NCBI GenBank assembly: GCA_050743625.1
Contig: JBOGED010000248.1
Span: 1-5,670, forward strand
DNA length: 5,670 bases
From: JBOGED01 sp050743625
Lineage (GTDB): Bacteria > Actinomycetota > Nitriliruptoria > Euzebyales > Egibacteraceae
Direction: 5' to 3'
In this document: positions 1 to 5,649 of the stretch, piece by piece
How positions within the stretch are numbered: the stretch's first letter is position 1
Layout of the letters: every line of letters starts with the position of its first letter
Position numbers and translations under genes: made by a program
The notes under the pieces: generated by a model
The model's input: only the letters and a program-made list of their open reading frames with translations
What the model was told of the DNA's origin: nothing
The model's database searches: none

Positions 1-341
1 GATCCTCCACAAAGCTTCAACTTCTGGTGCCACCCAACAACGAGCCCGTGGCTACTCAAACCAACGGCTTGGGCCTAAATCGGTCACATGGCGCCCAGCA
101 GCTGTGCTCGCCGCCGGCATGGTACCCGCGGCGTACCGCCAGTATTACGAGGTCAGAGCCGTGTAGCCTTCGCGGTGGATTGCGCGTGTCTCCTATGCCT
201 TATGTCAGATCGCCCGCGGCGTCGAATGTGGTTAGCCACTCCCTCCAGCGAGGCGATGGTTGGGTAGACGGTCAACGCAGCACGAGTTTTGGGCGCGGCA
301 TGACCTCGCCGTTCGCGCCTCTCAAGGACCGCAGTGTGTGA
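1..341. other. Region without a convincing gene
   Basis: No protein-coding gene can be supported here. One frame stays open across most of it (27-341), but its translation has low-complexity, arginine/serine/proline-rich composition with no recognisable family motif and no Shine-Dalgarno sequence before its start. I see no tRNA-like cloverleaf, CRISPR repeat or insertion-sequence end. The only structure noted is an imperfect inverted repeat at 116-140. The stretch is probably intergenic DNA upstream of the toxin-antitoxin operon, or the decayed end of something lying before the window. Confidence 0.6.
116..140. repeat. Imperfect inverted repeat (hairpin-capable)
   Basis: GGC, a two-base bulge (AT) and GGTAC are followed by a seven-base loop and then GTACC-GCC, giving eight paired bases per arm. 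Transcribed in either direction it could fold as a bulged hairpin. There is no T-rich tract beside it and no neighbouring gene end in view, so a terminator role cannot be claimed. In GC-rich DNA such repeats arise easily by chance. Confidence 0.25.
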
Positions 342-359
342 GCTACATTGCGCTACACT
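342..359 (+). promoter_or_regulatory. Tandem GCTACA repeats: likely operator/promoter of the toxin-antitoxin operon
   Basis: GCTACA occurs at 342-347 and again at 352-357, each followed by a TTGC or CTTGC, so the two copies lie exactly 10 bp apart, one helical turn. They end about 30 bases before the antitoxin start codon. TACACT at 354-359 fits a TAnnnT-type -10 box and overlaps the second copy; no clear -35 box is visible. Ribbon-helix-helix antitoxins are known to repress their own operon by binding short tandem sites on one DNA face. This is therefore a natural candidate for the autoregulatory operator. Binding is inferred. Confidence 0.45.
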
Positions 360-371
360 TGCGCGGGCTAT

Positions 372-378
372 GGAGGAG
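372..378 (+). promoter_or_regulatory. Strong ribosome binding site that fixes the antitoxin start
   Basis: GGAGGAG matches the anti-Shine-Dalgarno core and ends 8 bases before the ATG at 387. It supports that ATG over the in-frame ATG at 348, which would add 13 residues unrelated to the ribbon-helix-helix fold and would place this site inside the coding region. Confidence 0.8.
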
Positions 379-386
379 AACGTGCG

Positions 387-809
387 ATGGCACCCAGAAG
401 CACCTCGTTTCGGATCAGTGAAAAGGCCAAGCAGCGCCTGTCAGCCCGAGCCAAACGCGACGGTGTGAGCGTCACCGCCCTTCTCGAGCGGCTCATCATG
501 GAGGACATCGAGGCGCTCGACCATCCTGGAATCATCCACCGTGGCCCGCCCCATGACCGCCGAGCCGCGTTGGCGGGCGGACCAGACGTGTGGGAAATCA
601 TCGCCAGACTGCGTGAGCTCGAAGGCAGCGAGGAAAAGCGCATCGCTACGCTCGTGGAAGAGACCGACCTGCATCCCCGCCAGATCCGAATCGCGATCAA
701 TTACGCCGCTGAGCACGCCGACGAGACCCAAGCCCGCATCGAGCGCAACGAAGCCGCCGCCGAGGCCAGTCGCCGAGCGGTCGAGCAGCGCCAGGCGCTG
801 TTTGCGTGA
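387..809 (+). CDS. Ribbon-helix-helix antitoxin with DUF433-like C-terminal part
   Basis: This 140-residue protein is the likely antitoxin and autorepressor of a type II toxin-antitoxin module. Residues 1-45 look like a CopG/MetJ-type ribbon-helix-helix: the strand TSFRIS (6-11) is followed by an Arg/Lys-rich helix and then by VSVTALLERLIMEDIEAL (27-44). Residues about 46-112 contain GxxHRGPxxDRRAALxGGPDVWEII and ETDLHPRQIRIAINYAAEHADE, which resemble the winged-helix-like DUF433 domain found in antitoxins. The tail from about 113 is a charged Glu/Arg/Ala helix, plausibly the toxin-binding segment. The start is chosen from the GGAGGAG site 8 bases upstream. The stop overlaps the next gene (GTGA), so the two are translationally coupled. 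Protein family resemblance is from memory. The combination is common in actinobacteria, but the activity of this copy is untested. Confidence 0.8.
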   Translation: MAPRSTSFRISEKAKQRLSARAKRDGVSVTALLERLIMEDIEALDHPGIIHRGPPHDRRAALAGGPDVWEIIARLRELEGSEEKRIATLVEETDLHPRQIRIAINYAAEHADETQARIERNEAAAEASRRAVEQRQALFA

Positions 810-1135
810 CCAGCTTTCTGCTGGACGAGATGTATCCGACAGACGCGGCCAGGCTGCTGCGTGAGAAGTACGGCTACGACGCCGTCCACGTCGCCGAGAT
901 CGGCCTGCGTGCCACGGACGACGCCGACATTGCCTCCGTTGCTCGTGCCGAAAGCCGAGCGATGGTGACAGAGAACGTGGCCGACTTTGCCGCCGAGCGC
1001 GACCTCGTGCTCGTGTTCGCGCTCAAGACGAATCTGCCGGCAGGCGGAGGTCAAGCCCCGGCGCTCGCTGCATTGCTGGATTCTTGGGTCGCCGCTCACC
1101 CTGACCCCTATCTCGGCCATCACTGGCCCAAATGA
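806..1135 (+). CDS. DUF5615 family PIN-like toxin
   Basis: This 109-residue protein begins with GTG inside the last codons of the antitoxin gene (4-base overlap), the standard layout of a type II toxin. The N-terminus FLLDE (residues 4-8), then HVAEIGL (28-34), TDDADI (37-42) and MVTENVADFA (53-62) follow the order of motifs in DUF5615 (PIN-like) proteins. Acidic residues D7, E8, D38/D39, E56 and D60 are candidates for the metal-binding nuclease centre. Where many relatives have VTxDxDF, this one has VTENVADF, a variant I associate with actinobacterial members. The length is normal for the family and no truncation is seen. PIN-type toxins are RNases that cut tRNA, rRNA or mRNA, and DUF5615 proteins are placed beside them by fold. 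RNase activity here is an inference. No strong Shine-Dalgarno sequence precedes the GTG, consistent with coupling to antitoxin translation. Confidence 0.8.
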   Translation: MTSFLLDEMYPTDAARLLREKYGYDAVHVAEIGLRATDDADIASVARAESRAMVTENVADFAAERDLVLVFALKTNLPAGGGQAPALAALLDSWVAAHPDPYLGHHWPK

Positions 1136-1149
1136 CGGCACACTGCCTT

Positions 1150-1166
1150 CCCGGCACGCGGCCGGG
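1150..1166 (+). terminator. GC hairpin after the toxin gene, possible terminator
   Basis: CCCGGC at 1150-1155 pairs with GCCGGG at 1161-1166 around a five-base loop, and a U-G pair can extend it. It starts 14 bases after the toxin stop codon, the right place to end the toxin-antitoxin transcript. There is no run of T after it, so termination would be weak or factor-assisted. Confidence 0.4.
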
Positions 1167-1345
1167 GTTGGCCTATCCGCGCGGCTGGAGTGGCTTCGGG
1201 AGCCATGGCCACCGTGGCCGCCGACGGCTCACCTCTCGCCTTACTTGCCGCCGATGAAGACGGTCGGCGCGCCACGCCGGCGGCGTCGGGTCGAATCTCG
1301 CGCCGACGCGCGTACGTCGCAGGTACCGATGCGCTAGCCCGGCCT

Positions 1346-1368
1346 TGCGCGTGTACGCGCACTATAAC
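1346..1368 (+). promoter_or_regulatory. Inverted repeat abutting a TATAAC -10 box, candidate promoter/operator
   Basis: TGCGCGT (1346-1352) and ACGCGCA (1355-1361) are perfect 7-bp arms around a two-base centre. TATAAC follows at 1363-1368, one of few AT-rich hexamers nearby and close to the TATAAT consensus. The arms would fall in the -35/-10 spacer of a promoter starting near 1375, about 58 bases before the oxidase start codon. A repressor or MerR-type activator bound there could control the catalase-oxidase operon. No good -35 box is visible and no regulator gene is in the window, so this is a positional inference. Confidence 0.35.
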
Positions 1369-1431
1369 TCGTGGCCAGAGGAGTGCGCCCGGTCACAGCC
1401 GGCTCATACCCTCGTACGTTACGGTTCGGCC

Positions 1432-1445
1432 TATGTTCGAACATA
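1432..1445. promoter_or_regulatory. Perfect 14-bp palindrome TATGTTCGAACATA across the start codon
   Basis: The sequence equals its own reverse complement over 14 bp and contains the ATG at 1433-1435. It is AT-rich in a GC-rich setting. The bases also encode the first residues Met-Phe-Glu-His. It could be the site of a dimeric repressor that blocks transcription from an upstream promoter. It could also fold in the mRNA as a small hairpin (5-bp stem, TCGA loop) hiding the start codon. It is not a LexA box, which has GAAC and GTTC in the opposite order. Confidence 0.4.
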
Positions 1446-4400
1446 TCGAGTCCGCTGAGGAGCCGGAAGCCTCTGCGGAGGATTCGTCGCCTCTCGACTG
1501 CGCAGCAGACCCGATCGCGGGCCTGAGGGCGATGTTCGTCGACATCGTCATGGGCAGGCGGATCGCGTCGGGGCAGGATCCCGTCTTGCGGCCGGTGTTC
1601 CTCAAGCCCCACGGCGTCGCCCGCGGGACCTTCGAGGTGCGCCCCGACCTTCCGCCCGAGCTCCGCGTCGGGCTGTTCGAGCACGAGGGGTTCCCCGCCT
1701 GGGTCCGCTTCTCCAGCGACACCGTCCCCTCCCAGCCAGACCTGAGGACCACGGTGGGGATTGGGATCAAGCTGTTCGGCGTCCCTGGCTCCAAGCTGCT
1801 CGAGCCGGAGACCGACGCGACGACCCACGACTTCCTCCTGCAGAACCATGACGTGTTCTTCGTCGATACCGCCCTCGATATGTGCGAGTTCACCCACGCC
1901 GGCGTGGTGCTGGGTGACTACGAGTCGTACCTGCGGGAGCACCCGAAGACCCGGCAGATCCTGGACGACATGGCCAAGGTCGTGCCCAGCGTCTTGGGGA
2001 CGGCGTACTGGAGCGTCCTCCCGTACGCGTTCGGCTCCCAGCGGTCCGTGAAGTACACGCTGACGCCGCTGCTCCCTCCGGACCCGGTCGGTGGTGAAGC
2101 GGCGGACGTGCCTCTGGAAGACCCCTCGTACCTCCACGCGGACCTGCGGCGGCGGCTGTTGGCCGCCCAGGCCAGCTTCGCGTTCTCGGTCCAGCTTCGG
2201 ACCGACCCCGCGCGCATGCCGCTGGACCAGGCGACGGTCCGCTGGGACGAGGCCGCCAGCCCGCCGATCCACGTCGCCACGCTGACCTTGCCACGCCAGG
2301 ACATTGACGCGCGCGGCCAGGCGGCGTACGGCGAGAACCTGGCGCTCAACCCATGGCACGCGCTCGCGGAGCACGCGCCTGTGGGGAGTATCGCCCAGGC
2401 GCGGAGGGTGGCCTACCAGGCCGCGGCCAAGCTCCGGCGCGATACGAACGGCATCCCGGTCGGCGAGCCTGAGGAGGCGAGGCCGCTCGGCAGTGACCCG
2501 AGGCCACGCGATCAGCGGGTCGTCCGCGCCAGGATCCACCCGGCGATCGGCATCGCTCGCGTGGGCAACAGCGCGGAGGAGTGGTTCGCCGGACCGGAGG
2601 TGGTGGACCCGTCGCCAGCGCCTCCCGGGTTCCACAAGGATGCCGCGGGCGCCCTCAAACGACAGGCCGCGCGCTTCCGTGTCTACGGCTACAACGCCGC
2701 GGGACAGGTCGTCGCCGAGCTCACCTCTGACAACGCGGATATCCGCTGGACCGTCCATGTGGCGAACAAGAAGGCCGCCTGGTACGAGTTCCAGCTTGCG
2801 CTCGACATCCCGGAGGCTGCCTCCGCGCCGCAATCTCGGCTCCGAAATCGGACGATAACGGGCGCCGCGCGGGACGATTTGGTGATCGATCCTGGACCGC
2901 GCTCGATCCGTGGGCGGGACACGTCCGGGCCGGGCTACCAGTTCGGCACGGGCACGTTCTTCGGGAAGCCGGTGTACCTGGGCGAGCTCCGGACCGACGC
3001 CGATGCTGGGCTGCTGTTCCTCGGCGGCCGGGGCGTGTCCGCCTCGCGCGACGGCTCGCCTGCCAGAGATTTCGCCAACAACGACGGCTGGCATGACGAC
3101 GTCTCGGACGGGCCCGTGATGGCGGAGGTGTCGATCAACGGCCGCCCGATCCCCGTCGACCCCGCGTGGGTGCTGGTGGCCCCACCCAGCTACGCGCCGG
3201 ACGTGGTGACGGTGCGGACGATGTACGACCTGCTCTACGACATCTCCGTGGCGCAGGGCTCGCTGCCGTTCCCAGAGCGGGTCTCCTTCACCCGCCATGT
3301 CGAGCCGGTGCTCCGGCGCCTGGTCAACCTGCAGTGGGTGAATCATGGGTTCGCGGCGCAGTTCGGCTGGGGCGGGCGGAGCGATTTCTCCGAGCGGGAC
3401 TATCTCGCCCGGCTGGCCAGCAACGATGAGCAGCACGCGGAGCTGCGCAGGCAGATTTACGACACGTTCCGGGACCTGGACCGCGACGGGCAGTCCCCGG
3501 TCCCATGGCCATGGATCTACGGCGACGCCATGAGCCTGCCTCCAGTCTCCTCGCGCCAGCACCTCGCCCTCTCACCGACCCAGTACCGGTTGCTGGAGCG
3601 CTGGGCCGACGGCGACTTCGACCCAGACCTCGACCTCGATGCGCGGTCCCCGCGGACACTCGACCAGGTGCCGCTCGCCGACCGTCCCGAGATGGTGGAC
3701 CGGGCCGCGCTGACGTTCTGCCTCGCCGACGCGTTCCATCCCGGCTGCGAGATGACCTGGCCGATGCGCCACGCCTCGATGTACACCGCGCCATTCCGGA
3801 TCCGGCACCGTCCCGCCGGTGAGCCCGAGCCCTCCTACGGAACGGTCTTGACGCCCGGCGTGGCGCTCGGCGTGGACGGACCGCTCTACGCGCAGGGCCC
3901 CGGCGACCTCTCGCGCTGGATGGCGGTGCCGTGGCAGACGGACACCGCAAGCTGCCGCGACGGCTATTACCTGGGATACGGCCCGAAGTACGATCCGTAT
4001 CTCCCAACCTTTTGGCCTGCCCGCGTGCCAAACCATGTCCTCACGCTTGAGAGCTACGCGATCGTGACGGACTCGGACAAACCTTTGAAGGAGCGCCAGG
4101 TCGCTTTCGAGCAACGCAGCACCTGGTACCGGGTCTTGACCGGAACCTATGGGCAGCAGATCAACCAGATGGTGACGGATTTCGGCGAGCTGGGCGTGGT
4201 GGAGGCGCGACCGGGAGTGCCCGACGATCCGGCGTTCCCCTCCCAGATGCTCGTCGAGTCACCGCCCGGGCTCTCTACGGAGGGCATCTCTGCGGATGGG
4301 AGCCTTGTGATGCTCCACGTGCCCGAGGCGCGTGACCCTGAGGCCGCGCCGATGGCGATCGCGCAAGCCGTCGCGCAGACCGGCCGGCCGGAGGGAGAGG

Positions 4401-4450
4401 TGACGGCGGGTTTCATCAACAAGGTCAAACGGTTCCAAAGCGGCCGGTAA
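1433..4450 (+). CDS. Catalase-like heme domain fused to a LodA/GoxA-like CTQ amino-acid oxidase
   Basis: This 1005-residue protein has two domains. Residues about 30-340 resemble y4iL-like members of the catalase superfamily: candidate distal His60 (KPHGVARGTFEV), W90-V-R-F-S94, the HDFLLQNHDVFFV stretch with Asn138, and R324-R-V-A-Y328 as the proximal RxxxY heme ligand motif. A Pro/Glu/Arg-rich linker (342-362) leads into residues 363-1005. These read as a full LodA/GoxA-like domain: HPAIGIARVGNS (369-380), a WTVHVANKKAAWYEF block, FANNDGWHDDVSDGPV, PWPWIYGD, FHPGCEMTW (768-776), PWQTDTASC (833-841) and FWPARVP (860-866). Such enzymes deaminate lysine or glycine with oxygen, releasing ammonia and hydrogen peroxide, using a Cys-Trp-derived quinone. 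D837-x-x-x-C841 and W861 are the likely cofactor-forming residues. No signal peptide or membrane segment is seen, so it is probably cytoplasmic. The ATG at 1433 is preferred because the in-frame extension back to 1190 has no domain-like sequence, although no clear Shine-Dalgarno precedes it. The substrate is unknown. Confidence 0.85.
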   Translation: MFEHIESAEEPEASAEDSSPLDCAADPIAGLRAMFVDIVMGRRIASGQDPVLRPVFLKPHGVARGTFEVRPDLPPELRVGLFEHEGFPAWVRFSSDTVPSQPDLRTTVGIGIKLFGVPGSKLLEPETDATTHDFLLQNHDVFFVDTALDMCEFTHAGVVLGDYESYLREHPKTRQILDDMAKVVPSVLGTAYWSVLPYAFGSQRSVKYTLTPLLPPDPVGGEAADVPLEDPSYLHADLRRRLLAAQASFAFSVQLRTDPARMPLDQATVRWDEAASPPIHVATLTLPRQDIDARGQAAYGENLALNPWHALAEHAPVGSIAQARRVAYQAAAKLRRDTNGIPVGEPEEARPLGSDPRPRDQRVVRARIHPAIGIARVGNSAEEWFAGPEVVDPSPAPPGFHKDAAGALKRQAARFRVYGYNAAGQVVAELTSDNADIRWTVHVANKKAAWYEFQLALDIPEAASAPQSRLRNRTITGAARDDLVIDPGPRSIRGRDTSGPGYQFGTGTFFGKPVYLGELRTDADAGLLFLGGRGVSASRDGSPARDFANNDGWHDDVSDGPVMAEVSINGRPIPVDPAWVLVAPPSYAPDVVTVRTMYDLLYDISVAQGSLPFPERVSFTRHVEPVLRRLVNLQWVNHGFAAQFGWGGRSDFSERDYLARLASNDEQHAELRRQIYDTFRDLDRDGQSPVPWPWIYGDAMSLPPVSSRQHLALSPTQYRLLERWADGDFDPDLDLDARSPRTLDQVPLADRPEMVDRAALTFCLADAFHPGCEMTWPMRHASMYTAPFRIRHRPAGEPEPSYGTVLTPGVALGVDGPLYAQGPGDLSRWMAVPWQTDTASCRDGYYLGYGPKYDPYLPTFWPARVPNHVLTLESYAIVTDSDKPLKERQVAFEQRSTWYRVLTGTYGQQINQMVTDFGELGVVEARPGVPDDPAFPSQMLVESPPGLSTEGISADGSLVMLHVPEARDPEAAPMAIAQAVAQTGRPEGEVTAGFINKVKRFQSGR

Positions 4451-4456
4451 CTGCAC

Positions 4457-4460
4457 GAGG
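4457..4460 (+). promoter_or_regulatory. Ribosome binding site favouring the GTG start of the flavoprotein
   Basis: GAGG ends 5 bases before GTG at 4466. The in-frame ATG at 4475 would be 14 bases away, too far for good pairing geometry. Both starts keep the FAD-binding fold intact, so the choice changes only three residues. Confidence 0.5.
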
Positions 4461-4465
4461 TCCGC

Positions 4466-5602
4466 GTGAACACGATGATCGGCCCACGAACCTACGACGT
4501 CGCTGTCGTCGGCGGTGGCCCGGGCGGGGCCGCCGCCGCCCTGTGCCTGGCGCGCGCCGGCTGGCGCGTGCTGTTGGCTGACGGCGGCGATCCCGCGGCG
4601 TTCAAGATTGGGGAGGCGCTCCCGCCGACTGTCTACCCTCTGCTCCGCGACCTGGGCCTATGGGAGAGGTTCTTGAAGGAAGACCACCTTCCGTGCTTCG
4701 GCAACGTCTCCGCCTGGGGCTCGGCTGATCTGGGCTGCACCGACTTCCTCTTCGACCCGAACGGTCACGGCTGGCACCTGGACCGGCCGCGCTTTGACCG
4801 GTTCCTGCGCGCGGCGGCTCGCACGTCGGGAGCGGACGTGCGAGAGAGGGCAACGGTCTGGCGCCACGTGCGAGGACCGGAGAGCGTCTGGCGCCTCGGC
4901 CTCGAGGATAACCAGGGGCGCGTGGAGGTCCGGTGCGGCTGGCTGATCGACGCCACCGGCCGGCGCGCTCGCGTCGCCCGCGGCCAGGGAGCGCGCCGCC
5001 GGGTGGAGGACTCGCTGATCAGCCTTTTCGCGCGGTTCCGGCCACCCGGCCACGGCCGGGCGCAGGACGAGGACGTGCGCACGCTGATCGAGGCGGCGCC
5101 CGACGGCTGGTGGTACTCGGCGCTGGTCCCGCGCGGGCAGCGCGTCGTCGCCTACTTCACCGACGGGGACCTCTCCCGACGTGGGGCGCTGCGCACGCCC
5201 GCCGGCTTCCTCGCGCTGCTGGAGCGGACACGGCACATCAGCGCCTGCCTCGCCACCCACGGATACGTCCTGGAGACCGGGCCGTGCGGCGCTCCCGCCC
5301 AAAGCGCATGGCTCGACCCTCCAGCCGGCGACCGCTGGCTCGCCGTGGGGGACGCGGCACTCTCATTCGATCCCCTCTCGTCACAGGGCATCCTCACCGC
5401 GCTCGTCACCGGGACGGCCGCCGGCCAAGCGTTGCAGGCGCACCTGTCCGGCGATGCCGACGCCCTCATGGCCTATCGCGCTCGCCTCGCGATGATCGCC
5501 GAGGCGTACCGGCGGAACCGGCTCGACTGCTACGGGTTGGAGCGGCGCTGGCCGGACCGCCCCTTCTGGCAGCGCCGGTCCGGCGCTTCATCAGCGGCCT
5601 AG
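4466..5602 (+). CDS. lodB: LodB/GoxB-like FAD monooxygenase for CTQ cofactor formation
   Basis: This 378-residue flavoprotein starts 15 bases after the oxidase gene and is surely co-transcribed with it. YDVAVVGGGPGGAAAA places the dinucleotide-binding GxGxxG at residues 16-21. GEALPP (49-54), DATGR (162-166) and GDAALSFDPLSSQG (295-308, the second FAD motif) follow in the order seen in group A flavin monooxygenases. GWWYSALVP (214-222) takes the place where flavin halogenases carry their WxWxIP motif, which is absent, arguing against a halogenase. LodB and GoxB are the known partners of LodA and GoxA. They act on the precursor protein, most likely hydroxylating the tryptophan that then crosslinks to cysteine. 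Length is close to that family and the protein looks complete, with no signal peptide. The family assignment rests on motifs plus the neighbour; alone, the sequence would be called an FAD-dependent (geranylgeranyl reductase/halogenase-like) oxidoreductase. The symbol is by analogy. Confidence 0.8.
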   Translation: MNTMIGPRTYDVAVVGGGPGGAAAALCLARAGWRVLLADGGDPAAFKIGEALPPTVYPLLRDLGLWERFLKEDHLPCFGNVSAWGSADLGCTDFLFDPNGHGWHLDRPRFDRFLRAAARTSGADVRERATVWRHVRGPESVWRLGLEDNQGRVEVRCGWLIDATGRRARVARGQGARRRVEDSLISLFARFRPPGHGRAQDEDVRTLIEAAPDGWWYSALVPRGQRVVAYFTDGDLSRRGALRTPAGFLALLERTRHISACLATHGYVLETGPCGAPAQSAWLDPPAGDRWLAVGDAALSFDPLSSQGILTALVTGTAAGQALQAHLSGDADALMAYRARLAMIAEAYRRNRLDCYGLERRWPDRPFWQRRSGASSAA

Positions 5603-5649
5603 CCGGGCGTTCCGCACGTGGTGGGCCGTAGGGTGTCCCGCGTCCGTGT

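Noticed and set aside
27..341. Possible 104-residue gene at the window start
   Set aside because: There is no ribosome site, no recognisable motif, and the composition is typical of translated noncoding GC-rich DNA.
1190..1432. In-frame upstream extension of the oxidase (81 extra residues from a GTG at 1190)
   Set aside because: The translation is Ala/Arg-rich without domain character, it lacks a ribosome site, and it runs across the hairpin and promoter-like elements of the spacer.
1438..1450. LexA/SOS box near the oxidase start (CGAACATAT)
   Set aside because: Only one half-site fits. The second half reads CGAG instead of GTTCG, and the real symmetry of the region is the TATGTTCGAACATA palindrome.
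1334..3562. Long open frame on the minus strand opposite the catalase and oxidase domains
   Set aside because: It mirrors the codon-position GC bias of the + strand gene, is Arg/His/Val-rich, and shows no family motif, whereas the + strand frame has many.
3746..3934. C772-W834 as the quinone-forming pair (spacing 62, close to LodA's 65)
   Set aside because: Spacing alone fits, but the DxxxC arrangement and the WPA-x-x-P tryptophan near the expected distance from the C-terminus point to C841-W861. It is kept as the alternative if alignment disagrees.
4466..5602. Flavin-dependent halogenase
   Set aside because: The halogenase WxWxIP motif and active-site lysine context are not seen, the protein is short for that family, and the neighbouring LodA-like gene explains it as a maturase.
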